Below are positions 9,188-18,911 of a DNA stretch of 64,000 bases, piece after piece. Both the position numbers and the translations under genes were made by a program. The notes beneath the pieces are model-generated. The model was given only the letters and a program-made list of their open reading frames with translations, was not told the DNA's origin and ran no database searches. Numbering within the stretch: position 1 is the first letter of the stretch; every line of letters starts with the position of its first letter. This DNA comes from Pseudoalteromonas sp. T1lg48 (lineage in GTDB: Bacteria > Pseudomonadota > Gammaproteobacteria > Enterobacterales > Alteromonadaceae). The stretch is taken from positions 857,047 to 921,046 of the forward strand of contig NZ_PQCC01000018.1 in NCBI RefSeq assembly GCF_002964785.1, written 5' to 3'.

Positions 9188-12100
9188 ATGTTGATTTCAC
9201 TGCTGCTCAGGTGTGCCTGCACCTGCTCTCGCCTTTTGCTAACCAGTGCCATAAAAAGCGTAAGTAAAAAGATTAGTAACCACTTACTTAAGCTCAACGT
9301 AATGGCGAGTGTTACCTTATTACTGGCCTGTTTGTATATTCCTAACTCCTACGCCGTGAGCAGCTGTGGCGGCGATGGCGAGCGCGCCTGCTGTGCCGGT
9401 ACCTTTGAGGTCTGGCTTGGCCAGGCCTGTGATTACGGCAATGTTGAAGTCGCGGGTTGCTCCGGGGACTGCACCTGCGGCGGTCTGAATCCATTTGGCA
9501 TTCAGGCATCGGGCACCTGTAAAGCCACCACCTCCTGTGGCGGCGAAGGACAAAGAGCCTGCTGCAATGGCCTGACGGAAACCACCACCTCGGGTGAGCT
9601 ACGCGCCTGTAACTCTGGATTAGTTCCTGTCGCTGGCTGCGCCGGCAATTGTTATTGTGGTGGCAGCATAGCCACGGGGCAAGTTGCTCAACATACCTGT
9701 GCGCCGGTGACCGAATGCGGCGGTGAAGGACAAAGAGCCTGCTGTGTAGGCGAGCCAAATACCAGCGGGGCATGTCAATCGGATCTAGTAGAAATTCCTG
9801 GCTGTACCGGTGATTGCAGTTGCGGCACGGTTGACCCCGCCGACTGGCTTGGCGGCATTCCCTCGCAATCCAGTGGTACTTGTGCACGTATTGGCAGTGT
9901 CGCCATCGAAGAACCGCAAGCGGGCTGGAGCGCCAGCGAGGAGCCGCGAACCTGTGCCCTGCGCGGCTACGCCGACCTGCATAACCACCTGTTTGCCCAT
10001 TTAGCCCATGGTGGCAGGACCTTTGCCGGTGAGTCGGCCCCGGTTGATGACTTTGGTCAATTTACCCTGAATGCAAGTAACAGCATTAATTCAGCCATGT
10101 CGCAACAGGAAGATCTCGACATCCACGGCACTCACACCATACTTGAGGGCTTGATTAACGGCGACACCGTCGGTGCCGGCACCAAGGACGGCTCGGTCGG
10201 TACGGGCGCACCTCCTTATTTCAATAACTGGCCGACCTGGACCACCACCACCCACCAGCAAATGTACTACCCCTGGGTGGAACGTGCGTTTCGTGGCGGC
10301 ATGCGCTTGACCACCATGTTGGCGGTGACCAATGAAGCGCTGTGCAAGTCCACCGAAGGCAGCGACTGCGCCAACTCCATGGGTCCCATCGATGCACAGC
10401 TAGAGGCCGCCTATGATTTCCAGCGCTTTATCGATGAAAACTGTGCTGCCGACCCAGCCTCCGGCTTTTGCGCCGGCGAAGCGGGCACCAAAGAAGGCTG
10501 GTTTCGTATCGTCACCAGCCCCTTAGAGGCGCGCCAGGTTATAAGTGAAGGCAAGCTCGCCGTGGTGCTGGGCATAGAGGTGGATAACCTCTTTAACTGT
10601 AAAGAGCAAAATAGCAATCGTCCCGAAGCCAGCTGCCCCAATATGCGTGACAGCAATGACGAGCTGATGCGCAACGAGCTTGGTGAGCCCATAGACACGG
10701 TGACAAAAGCGGTGAATCATTACTTCGACAAGGGCGTGCGTCACTTCTTCCCTATTCACAATTTCGATAACGCCTTTGGCGGCGCCGCCACCTGGAACGA
10801 CATTATCGCCGTCGGCAATGCCTATTCGGAGCAGCGCTGGTGGCATATAGAAGATTGTGGTGTGGGATATGGTGAGTATGGCAGCCGGCTGTCCGGCGGG
10901 CCCTTCGACGACCTGCTAAAACGATTAATCGGCGCCATCGGCTTTGACTCCGAGCTGCCCGTGCGCCCCATCTATCCCCTTTACCCCGCGTGCAACCGCT
11001 ATGGCCTGAACCTCAGCGACACCAATCCAGGTCCGGATAAACGCGGATTAGGTAGTGAGTTATTTTCGGCGCTGATGGACAAGGGCATGATCATAGATAT
11101 CGACCATATGTCCCGTAAGTCCCTAGACAACACCCTGGCCCTGACGCGCCTGTATGCAAGTGATGAAAATAACCCCTTAGCTTACTATCCCCTGGTGGCC
11201 AGCCATGTGCAGTTTTTTGATTTGCACCAGCGTACGTTCGGTGGCAACCAAGGCCGTCATGAGCGCATGCGCACCAAAGAGCAACTCGAAGCCATTCGTG
11301 ATGGTGGCGGTATGATAGCGGCCATGACCAAGGACGATGTGCAAGACACGGCAATCAAGGGCTATAAGGTCACCTTGCCCTACTCAGAGCCACTTTTTGG
11401 CGTAGCCATCAAGGATAACTGCCGTCATTCTTCCAGAACCTTTGCCCAGGCCTATCAGTATGCGGTGGATGTGATGGGCGGCCCTGTGGCTCTGGGCAGT
11501 GACTTTAACGGCGTCGCCGGTCATGTTGGCCCTCGTTTTGGCGGTAATGCGTGCGGCAGTGATATTCCTACTTTGGTTTCCAGCGCCGATGCTGAACGCA
11601 GCGCCCAACTGCGCGAAAACAATAAACTTATCTACCCCTTTACCCTCGACGGCTATGGTACATTTGATAGGCAAACAAGCGGATTTAAAGCCTTTGACTT
11701 CAATGTCGATGGACTGGCCCATGTGGGCCTGCTGCCCGACCTAGTGAAAGACATGGAAAATATCGGCCTTGCCAAGCCCTATAACGATGCCTTGTTTGAA
11801 TCGGCGGAGCAGTATATTCGCGTGTGGGAGCGTGCCCTGCGCATCGCCGCCTTGAAAAACGGCAACCCTTTACCCGAAAGTCCCGCGGCGGATCTTACCT
11901 GCCCTCGCAGCAATTTATGCCAGGGAGATAACAGCGTACCGGCGGGTATTAGTTGCCCGGCGCAGGTGGTTAAAGAGTGCACCGGGCCTGATACCGAGGC
12001 ACAATTTGCCGACCCCAGCGTGAGCGATGGCAGTTGTGGCGTCGCCACCTTCCAAGGGTGTATTCCAGGCTCAGGCTCACTCTTTAGTCTGGGGGACAAT

Positions 12101-13009
12101 CAGGTAACCTGCGCCGTGATGGACAGCGGCAGAAACTCCGAAAGCTGTTTCTTTAACGTAACCATACAGGATACTCAGGTACCGGACATTACCGCCCCCG
12201 CCGATGTGCTCGCCGTGGAGTGTACCTCGCCCCAAGGTGCCTCCCCAGAACTTGGGCTGGCAAGTGCCGCGGATATCTGTGATATCGACCCGGTTATTAG
12301 TAATGATGCCCCAGGTATTATTCCCATTGGCGCCAATACCATCACCTGGACCGCCACCGATGGCAGTGCCAATCAAGGCAGCGCACCACAGCTGGTGGAA
12401 ATAGTCGATACCGTGCCCCCGCAGATTAATTGCCCGCAAAACATAGTGGCCGAGTGCAGCGGCAACCGCTCTGCAACCCTGACCCCAGGCGCGGCAACCG
12501 GATCAGATCTCTGTTCAACCACGGTGGCGCTAAGCAGGCCAGCAACCCAGTCTTTCCCCATGGGGATCACAGAGCTCATCTACACCGCCACCGATGCCCA
12601 GGAGCTGACCTCGAGCTGCACCAGTAGGGTTAAGGTCGAAGATACGCTGGCACCACAATTCAACGACATCCTGGCCTCACCGCATATCCTCTGGCCGCCA
12701 AACCATGAAATGATCGACGTGGTGATCACCCTGACGGTCAACGATGTCTGCGACAACAGCGTCCCCGTATGCCGCGTCACCCATATCAGCAGCAATGAGA
12801 GCAGCGATGGCAAGGGTGATGGCAGTACCGAACCCGATTGGTACTGGGACGCCAATCAAACCGGCACCACCTTGAACGTACAGCTGCGCGCCGAGCGAGA
12901 AGGCTCCGGCGACGGTCGCACCTACACAATCGATCTGGCCTGCAGCGATCTCACGGGTAACACCAGTACGGCGCAAACCACGGTCTATGCGCCCAAAAAT
13001 AACAATTAG
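9188..13009 (+). CDS. Secreted M19 dipeptidase-like protein with Cys-rich repeats and HYR domains
   Basis: A 1273-residue exported protein. After a long N-region and a hydrophobic segment (about 38-56) come three Cys-rich repeats sharing CGGEGQRACC...CxGxCxCG (about 58-235). The central domain (about 255-900) follows the M19 membrane-dipeptidase order of metal ligands: LHNHLF, GIEVDN, DIDHMSRKS, ASHVQF and GSDFNG, though the usual HxD is HxH here. The C-terminal third (about 930-1180) holds HYR-type immunoglobulin-like domains, each opening like VPDITAPADV or PPQINCPQNI. AAGGAG sits six bases before the ATG. The neighbouring TonB receptor and HutC-type regulator suggest a nutrient-uptake unit for peptides or another amide. 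Confidence 0.82.
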   Translation: MLISLLLRCACTCSRLLLTSAIKSVSKKISNHLLKLNVMASVTLLLACLYIPNSYAVSSCGGDGERACCAGTFEVWLGQACDYGNVEVAGCSGDCTCGGLNPFGIQASGTCKATTSCGGEGQRACCNGLTETTTSGELRACNSGLVPVAGCAGNCYCGGSIATGQVAQHTCAPVTECGGEGQRACCVGEPNTSGACQSDLVEIPGCTGDCSCGTVDPADWLGGIPSQSSGTCARIGSVAIEEPQAGWSASEEPRTCALRGYADLHNHLFAHLAHGGRTFAGESAPVDDFGQFTLNASNSINSAMSQQEDLDIHGTHTILEGLINGDTVGAGTKDGSVGTGAPPYFNNWPTWTTTTHQQMYYPWVERAFRGGMRLTTMLAVTNEALCKSTEGSDCANSMGPIDAQLEAAYDFQRFIDENCAADPASGFCAGEAGTKEGWFRIVTSPLEARQVISEGKLAVVLGIEVDNLFNCKEQNSNRPEASCPNMRDSNDELMRNELGEPIDTVTKAVNHYFDKGVRHFFPIHNFDNAFGGAATWNDIIAVGNAYSEQRWWHIEDCGVGYGEYGSRLSGGPFDDLLKRLIGAIGFDSELPVRPIYPLYPACNRYGLNLSDTNPGPDKRGLGSELFSALMDKGMIIDIDHMSRKSLDNTLALTRLYASDENNPLAYYPLVASHVQFFDLHQRTFGGNQGRHERMRTKEQLEAIRDGGGMIAAMTKDDVQDTAIKGYKVTLPYSEPLFGVAIKDNCRHSSRTFAQAYQYAVDVMGGPVALGSDFNGVAGHVGPRFGGNACGSDIPTLVSSADAERSAQLRENNKLIYPFTLDGYGTFDRQTSGFKAFDFNVDGLAHVGLLPDLVKDMENIGLAKPYNDALFESAEQYIRVWERALRIAALKNGNPLPESPAADLTCPRSNLCQGDNSVPAGISCPAQVVKECTGPDTEAQFADPSVSDGSCGVATFQGCIPGSGSLFSLGDNQVTCAVMDSGRNSESCFFNVTIQDTQVPDITAPADVLAVECTSPQGASPELGLASAADICDIDPVISNDAPGIIPIGANTITWTATDGSANQGSAPQLVEIVDTVPPQINCPQNIVAECSGNRSATLTPGAATGSDLCSTTVALSRPATQSFPMGITELIYTATDAQELTSSCTSRVKVEDTLAPQFNDILASPHILWPPNHEMIDVVITLTVNDVCDNSVPVCRVTHISSNESSDGKGDGSTEPDWYWDANQTGTTLNVQLRAEREGSGDGRTYTIDLACSDLTGNTSTAQTTVYAPKNNN

Positions 13010-13028
13010 TGTTAGAACGTAAATTAAA

Positions 13029-13050
13029 GCCCGCATCTGCGGGCTTTTTT
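13029..13050 (+). terminator. Rho-independent terminator
   Basis: Stem GCCCGC / GCGGGC with an ATCT loop followed by TTTTTT, 20 bases after the stop codon of the M19-like gene. Confidence 0.9.
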
Positions 13051-13209
13051 ATATCAACACGCGTCCTTGGCTTAAAAGGAAAGGACCTCAGTAAGCACCA
13101 CAGCTTGTAACTGCTTCATCAACTCCCCCCCTGAAAATAGCCTGATAACGGCGATAACAGCCCATCTTGAAAATTTTTTGAGACTAATTGTTAAAAACTG
13201 GTAAATACA

Positions 13210-13263
13210 CTGTTGTATATACCGCAACCCTGATGTATAAAAAAAGAGCGGTATATACAGCAG
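13210..13263. promoter_or_regulatory. Inverted-repeat operator upstream of the TonB receptor
   Basis: CTGTTGTATATACCGC (13210-13225) and GCGGTATATACAGCAG (13248-13263) form a 16-bp inverted repeat with one mismatch and a 22-bp centre. The TGTATATAC core resembles half-sites bound by HutC-subfamily GntR regulators. One such regulator is encoded just after the receptor gene at 16123. The likely role is substrate-responsive repression of the receptor; this is inference. Confidence 0.72.
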
Positions 13264-13349
13264 GGATTAAATTAGTATTGCTCTACACGGCCATACATAC
13301 AGGATCTGAGAACAATAAATTTAATAGAACCAACTAGATCGGAGTTACT

Positions 13350-16025
13350 ATGAAACTATCACCTATAGCAAAAGTGTTGTGCCTGGCTTTTCTTGCATCC
13401 CACACAGTCCACGCACAAGATGAGCAAGTAGATCAACAGAACGAAGCGGATATTGAGAAGATACAAATTACCGGTAGCCGTATCAAGCGAACCGATATGG
13501 AAGCGGCCAGCCCGGTGAGCGTGATCACCTCGGATCAAATTCTTGCCACCGGCATTTCCAATGTAGAAAACCTATTACAAGAGATGTCTTTTTCTGCCGG
13601 TGTTGCGGGTAACCAAACAAATGCCTATTGGACCAGCGGCGGTTATGGCACGGCTCAAGTTAACTTGCGTGGTATGGGGATCAAAAGAACGCTTGTGCTG
13701 TTAAATGGACGACGCATTGTCTCCGGTGGTACGGGTGCTAACAGCTCGGTTGATTTAAATATGATCCCGACTTCAATCATTAAACGCATTGAAGTACTTA
13801 AGGACGGCGCCTCTGCGGTATATGGTGCAGATGCAGTGGCTGGTGTAGTCAATATCATCACTAAAAATGATTTTGATGGTGCAGAGTTAGACGTTAAAGC
13901 CGGTATGGCCGATGACGGTGACGGTGAAAGCCAAGACGTCAGCCTGAGCCTGGGTGGCGATTTCGATAAGGGCAACTTCTTTGTCAATGCAACATACAGC
14001 AACAGTGAAGCCGTGCGCCAGTCCGATCGTATTGATTGCCCTGTGTTTGGTACCGAAGACAGTGAACTGGTGTGTTTCGGCAGCGGTACCACAGAGGGCG
14101 GCCGAGCGCTTTTACCCGATGGCACGGCGGTACAATTCAACCAAAATCCAGACACGGCAACCTACGGCGACGACTTTGGTCCATACAACAGTGCAGAGCA
14201 TGGGTTTGACTGGCTTCCCTACCTAAACGCGGTCAGTCCGCTAGAACGCATCAGCATCGCCAATTTTGCCAATTACCGTATTAATGATGACACCCGCTTA
14301 TTCTATGAAGCCATGTATACCAAGCGCAAGGCTCGCCAAATTGTAACGCCGCGTAATGGCTTTGGTGGTATTAGCGTTGATGCCGACTTCCGCTATAACC
14401 CTACCGGTCAAGACGTTGAATTCCAGCGCCGCCGCAACACCGAACTAGGCGCCCCTTTCTTTTTCCAAGAAACAGACACGGTACGAATCGTCCTGGGCCT
14501 GGAAGGCGAATGGGACAATGGCTGGTATTGGGATGTGGCCTACAACTATGGTCGCAACACGGGTAAGGATGGCTGGACATTTGATATCGACCCAGCTAAG
14601 GCACAGCAAACCCTGGATGACAGTATTTGTACCTACGACAACAGCAATGGCATCCCCTGCGGAGATTGGTTCGGTGTGAATGAGCTCACACCCGAAGTCA
14701 TCGACTATGTTAAGTATCGCCGCGAAGGCACGGGTGGTAACGAGATGCGCACCTGGACCGCGAACGTTTCCGGTGAGGCTTTTGCGCTTCCTTATGGCGC
14801 CCTTGCGGTGGCCGTGGGTGTCGAAAAGCGCTGGGAAAGCGGTTGGCGAGATCCGGACTCAACGGTACTGGCCAACGGCCTAGAGGATAAAATCGCCGGT
14901 GACTTCAGCGTTACCGAAGCCTATTTCGAGCTTTCGGCACCGCTCTTAGCGGACCTAGATTTTGCTCAAAAAGTCGATGCCGAATTCGCCATGCGCTATT
15001 CGGATTATGACACCCTTGACCCTGAGACCACCTATAAACTGGGTATTACCTGGAAAATAGATGACAGCCTAATGCTGCGCACGGTTAAGTCTACCGCCTT
15101 CCGCGCACCGGCCATTACCGAGCAGTTCGGTGGCACCAACGGTGAAAACCTGCGAACCATCGACCCCTGTGAGAATGCGACCGGCGCCATAGCGCAAAAC
15201 TGTTTGGCCGATAATGTGCCTGCCGACTTCGTCCAAGACGGCACCACTGTGCTCACCAATGTGGGTGGTAACCCGGATATTGGTCCAGAAGAAGCCGACA
15301 CGCTCACCGCGGGTATCGTTTGGCAACCACAGTTTCTTGACAACTTTTCGATGACGGTCGACTACTTCGATATTGAAGTCGAGGGTGCCATTACTTCGGT
15401 AAACGGCTCGGACATGTTAAAGCTATGTTATGAAGATCCTGTAGGTAATTCAGAGTTTTGTGGTACATTTACCCGTCATCCGCTGACCCGACAGGTCACT
15501 GAAATTAATCAGCGTCCGGTAAATGCGGCGACAGAAAATGTCGCGGGTGTCGACTTGAACATGGATTATAAATTTGACCTTGCAGGGTTAAGTGCCAAAA
15601 CCAATTTAGATGTCACTCGTCTGCTAAAACATGAAAGCACGCCTTTCGCCGGTCAGCCTACAATCGATAAAGTAGGTTTCATCACCGAAGATCAAGGTAG
15701 CTACACCAAGTGGCGCAGTAACTTTAACTTTATGGTTATGGCGGATTTGTGGTCAGCGGGGCTTTCGGTACGATATATAGGTTCTGCGGACGATGTGAAT
15801 GGCGGTGATTTCGATCCACTGGGTAAATCCGTTGGCTCGGTCACTTATACAGACATTCAGGGCTCTTATGAGATTAACGACGATTTGCAGCTGTCGGCGG
15901 GGATCGATAATATATTCGACAAGAAGGCGCCCTATTTAACGTCTTGGAATGACGCCAATACGGACGTTATGACCTACGACTTAATCGGTCGCAGAGGCTT
16001 TGTCCGTTTAAATTATAAGTTCTAA
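13350..16025 (+). CDS. TonB-dependent outer-membrane receptor
   Basis: An 891-residue receptor with a signal peptide ending HTVHA. The plug domain (about 35-165) contains ITGSRIKRTDMEAASPV and VNLRGMGIKRTLVLLNGRR, then EVLKDGASAVYGADAVAGVV, the standard TonB receptor plug motifs. The remainder is a beta-barrel ending GFVRLNYKF with a terminal aromatic residue. Large receptors opening with this plug are usual for uptake of peptides or carbohydrates rather than siderophores in Alteromonadales, but the substrate cannot be read from sequence. It follows the M19-like gene after a terminator and has its own operator-like inverted repeat, so it is probably expressed independently. Confidence 0.94.
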   Translation: MKLSPIAKVLCLAFLASHTVHAQDEQVDQQNEADIEKIQITGSRIKRTDMEAASPVSVITSDQILATGISNVENLLQEMSFSAGVAGNQTNAYWTSGGYGTAQVNLRGMGIKRTLVLLNGRRIVSGGTGANSSVDLNMIPTSIIKRIEVLKDGASAVYGADAVAGVVNIITKNDFDGAELDVKAGMADDGDGESQDVSLSLGGDFDKGNFFVNATYSNSEAVRQSDRIDCPVFGTEDSELVCFGSGTTEGGRALLPDGTAVQFNQNPDTATYGDDFGPYNSAEHGFDWLPYLNAVSPLERISIANFANYRINDDTRLFYEAMYTKRKARQIVTPRNGFGGISVDADFRYNPTGQDVEFQRRRNTELGAPFFFQETDTVRIVLGLEGEWDNGWYWDVAYNYGRNTGKDGWTFDIDPAKAQQTLDDSICTYDNSNGIPCGDWFGVNELTPEVIDYVKYRREGTGGNEMRTWTANVSGEAFALPYGALAVAVGVEKRWESGWRDPDSTVLANGLEDKIAGDFSVTEAYFELSAPLLADLDFAQKVDAEFAMRYSDYDTLDPETTYKLGITWKIDDSLMLRTVKSTAFRAPAITEQFGGTNGENLRTIDPCENATGAIAQNCLADNVPADFVQDGTTVLTNVGGNPDIGPEEADTLTAGIVWQPQFLDNFSMTVDYFDIEVEGAITSVNGSDMLKLCYEDPVGNSEFCGTFTRHPLTRQVTEINQRPVNAATENVAGVDLNMDYKFDLAGLSAKTNLDVTRLLKHESTPFAGQPTIDKVGFITEDQGSYTKWRSNFNFMVMADLWSAGLSVRYIGSADDVNGGDFDPLGKSVGSVTYTDIQGSYEINDDLQLSAGIDNIFDKKAPYLTSWNDANTDVMTYDLIGRRGFVRLNYKF

Positions 16026-16122
16026 GGGCTTATAACAATAAAGTGATGTAGGCTTTAACTATGGTGAAGCCTACATCTGACTTAATAAATACACCTTATA
16101 CACATGGATAACGTTGTAAGCG

Positions 16123-16827
16123 ATGCAAGTTCCAAAATACAAAGAAATCAGCAATTTTATAATCTCAAAGATAAATAGCGGAACTTGGGCTGAGAACGAA
16201 AAGCTGCCATCTGAAAACGATCTTGCCGAATTGCTCGACAGCAGTCGCATGACGGTAAGAAAATCGTTAGAACAGCTGGTCGCCGACGGACTGCTTTATC
16301 GCCGGCCGAGTGTTGGTACCTTTGTCGCGCCAAAGAAAGTGCAGAGTTCCTTTTTGGAAATTCGAAACATTGCCGATGAAATTAAAGAGCGCGGTCATCA
16401 GCATTCAAGCCTTGTCCTTAGTAAGGTGCTGATGAAGCCCACGGACAAGTTATTAGAGCTGTTAAAGCTGGACACTTACGTCGATGTAGTAAGAGTGGTG
16501 ATTTTACATCAAGAAGATGGCAAACCCTTTCAACTCGAAGAGCGTTATGTCAACGCCGAGCTGGTGCCTGACTTTTTCAACCAGGACTTTACCCAAATCA
16601 CCTGTAATGAGTACCTTAGTACCCAGTTACCGGTGACCAGCGCCGAGATCGCAATTGAAGCCATTACCCCACCCAAAATTCTAAAACACCAATTAGGAAT
16701 GAACGATGGCGATCCCTGCCTCAAACTCACCCGGATAACCACCTCGGGCAGTAACACCGTCAGTTTCGCTAATCTTTACCATTCGGGAAATGCATTTAAA
16801 CTCACAGGAAAGCTGGTCTCTGTCTAG
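16123..16827 (+). CDS. GntR/HutC-family transcriptional regulator
   Basis: A 234-residue regulator. A winged helix-turn-helix at about 1-70 (KYKEISNFIISKI, LPSENDLAELL, SRMTVRKSLEQLV) is followed by a UTRA effector domain (about 90-230), as in HutC and its relatives. It should bind small ligands and release DNA. It lies 97 bases after the TonB receptor stop on the same strand. The inverted repeat at 13210-13263 is the best candidate binding site. The inducer is unknown; a breakdown product made by the M19-like enzyme would fit the context. Confidence 0.92.
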   Translation: MQVPKYKEISNFIISKINSGTWAENEKLPSENDLAELLDSSRMTVRKSLEQLVADGLLYRRPSVGTFVAPKKVQSSFLEIRNIADEIKERGHQHSSLVLSKVLMKPTDKLLELLKLDTYVDVVRVVILHQEDGKPFQLEERYVNAELVPDFFNQDFTQITCNEYLSTQLPVTSAEIAIEAITPPKILKHQLGMNDGDPCLKLTRITTSGSNTVSFANLYHSGNAFKLTGKLVSV

Positions 16828-17034
16828 CCTCGACTGGCTGTTTGAGCGCCATGTTATGCGCTCAAGATAATGCTTTTCTGGGCCTGAACGCCTCCCCGCC
16901 TTTACCCACACATTTGATAAACCCGTCACTCCTGCCCTTGCTCGCATAATAAGGGTCACTACTACTCTGAGCAGCGCTATGGCTATGGCATAAGCCGTGT
17001 CGACTTGGAATCCCCAAAATAAAGTCACAAAAAA

Positions 17035-17056
17035 GCCGAGTAGTTACCTACTCGGC
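17035..17056 (-). terminator. Terminator ending the cus operon
   Basis: A 9-bp stem GCCGAGTAG / CTACTCGGC with a TTAC loop. On the minus strand it is followed by TTTTTT, so it ends the long leftward copper operon 32 bases after its last stop. On the plus strand CATTTTTA follows, so it may also stop the regulator transcript. Confidence 0.88.
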
Positions 17057-17087
17057 TCATTTTTATCGCTGATTGACTCACTTAATC

Positions 17088-18911
17088 CTAACTAAAGCTA
17101 TCGAAGTGGATAACGTTTTTATCGACTCCCATATTAACCAGGGTGGCTATGGTCTCATCCATCATGGCTTTTGGCCCGCACATGTAATAGTGCGCGGCTA
17201 ACAGGGCTTCTTTATTCATATTATTGAACAACACCTGCTGCGCATAGCCGGTGGCGCCTAACCAATCCGGGCCGGCTTGCGATAGCACAGGGGTAAAGCT
17301 GAAATTATCAAAGCGTTGGCTCAGGGCAAAAAACTCTTCCTGGTAGAGCAGGTCTTCTTCATGGCGCGCACCAAAGTAGAAGTGAACGTGCTGCTTAGAA
17401 TTGCGAGCCAAAAGCAGCTCCTTGATAATCCCTCTCAACGGCGCCATACCAGAGCCGGCACCAATAACAATAATTGGCGCGCTCGAGTCTTGTTCAACAT
17501 AGAACTCTTCGAATGGACCAAGCGCATCAACCGTGTCACCTGGCGCCATGGTACATAAATAGCTGGAACCCGAGCCCGCCGGCACGCCCTGTTGCGGGGC
17601 GCGATGATATTTAATCGCGAACACCAGCTCTTCATCTAACTGGCTCACCGAGGTGAGTGAGTAGTTACGTGAGCAAGCCGCTCTGGGGTAATGGGTATGG
17701 TCTTCATCGTCCCAATAGGCTTTGTAATCGCTGGGAATATCGTTCGGCTTGACCGGTACTTGCCCTTCGGGAATAAAGAAACGCATAAAGGCACCGGCTT
17801 TATAAGCCAGTGGCGGCCCCTGTACCTTAAATCTTAACTCCTTGATGTCCGGGCTTACAAACTCACTGCCCACCAGGGTCAGCTCAACCTTTTTGGCATC
17901 GGTGACATCGAACAGGGTCATGTCTTTAACGTCATCGGAGAAGTGCTGACAGGCTAACCTAAATCCTTGCGCCAGCTCAGCTTGCGAGAAGTGCTGATGG
18001 TCGGCGGATGTGGCCTTAGGAGCAGGGTTAATCAACACCTTACAGCGCCCACAGGTGCCCCCGCCGCCACAGGTGGATGGCAGGGAAATGTCATGGCCCG
18101 CGAGTCCATCCAGTAAGTTAGTGGCGGTGGAAAGCTCAAGCTGATCAAGCAACTGCTGTTCATGATCAAATATTTTCACCGACGAGCGCTTCGACAACAG
18201 GGCGACCTTATACTGCCCGCGCTTAATCATATCTAGGGTCCAGATCAGCCCGGAAAGCGACAGCCACAAGGTAACAAACGCAAACAGAATGATCTGAATA
18301 TTGTTAAAGCTGCCCTCATTGCCGTAATCCATAAAGTGCAACATAAAGAAGATATCGGCGAAGCGCTTGTGGGCATCGCTGTGCCCGACCACGCGTCCCG
18401 ACCCCGCCTCGATATACACACTGGTTTGAATATCATCGTTAAAGTTCACCCGCCACGCGGCATTTTTTTGCTTAGGAAAGTCTTCAATGGGTGGCTGTAA
18501 CAAGGTTACTTCACCGACACTGCCCGGGCCGTTGTAGGATTGCTTGGCAAGGCGCGTGGCAAAGGCCGCATCTAGACTCACCTCATTGCCCCGATAGGCA
18601 TCAAACAGGCTGTACTCGTTTTCAAAATTGGCGTACAGGCCGCGCTTATGAGTAAGCAAATAATAGGGCTGACCGAGCAGTGCAATCTGCTTGAGCGATA
18701 CACTGGGCTCGGCTTTTTCCATCACGCTTCTTGGTTCGACCAAGGCTGCGGTATCTATCTGCACCTGGTCATGCGCGTGGGCGCGATAGGTATGACCGCC
18801 GACCTTATGGTGATCCATCAAGTTAAAATAAAAGCCGCTGCCTAACCACAGCATAAACTGAACCCCCACGACCAGGGAGGTCCATTTGTGTATTGATCTT
18901 ATCCACTGCAT
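17088..18911 (-). CDS. PepSY-TM / [2Fe-2S] ferredoxin / FAD-NAD(P)H reductase fusion
   Basis: A 607-residue membrane oxidoreductase and last gene of the efflux operon. Residues 1-235 form a PepSY-TM unit: helices at about 10-30 and 205-228 around a periplasmic part with AAWRVNF and HFMDYG. A ferredoxin domain follows with C281, C287, C290 and C321 for the [2Fe-2S] cluster. The reductase part has the flavin motif RNYSLTS (415-421), the nucleotide motif GAGSGMAP (484-491) and MCGPKAM (577-583), as in NqrF and related reductases. It probably moves electrons from NAD(P)H across the membrane. Its start overlaps the cusA stop as TGATG. Its PepSY-TM unit resembles the one fused to the adjacent CusA. 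Confidence 0.88.
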   Translation of the reverse strand: MQWIRSIHKWTSLVVGVQFMLWLGSGFYFNLMDHHKVGGHTYRAHAHDQVQIDTAALVEPRSVMEKAEPSVSLKQIALLGQPYYLLTHKRGLYANFENEYSLFDAYRGNEVSLDAAFATRLAKQSYNGPGSVGEVTLLQPPIEDFPKQKNAAWRVNFNDDIQTSVYIEAGSGRVVGHSDAHKRFADIFFMLHFMDYGNEGSFNNIQIILFAFVTLWLSLSGLIWTLDMIKRGQYKVALLSKRSSVKIFDHEQQLLDQLELSTATNLLDGLAGHDISLPSTCGGGGTCGRCKVLINPAPKATSADHQHFSQAELAQGFRLACQHFSDDVKDMTLFDVTDAKKVELTLVGSEFVSPDIKELRFKVQGPPLAYKAGAFMRFFIPEGQVPVKPNDIPSDYKAYWDDEDHTHYPRAACSRNYSLTSVSQLDEELVFAIKYHRAPQQGVPAGSGSSYLCTMAPGDTVDALGPFEEFYVEQDSSAPIIVIGAGSGMAPLRGIIKELLLARNSKQHVHFYFGARHEEDLLYQEEFFALSQRFDNFSFTPVLSQAGPDWLGATGYAQQVLFNNMNKEALLAAHYYMCGPKAMMDETIATLVNMGVDKNVIHFDSFS

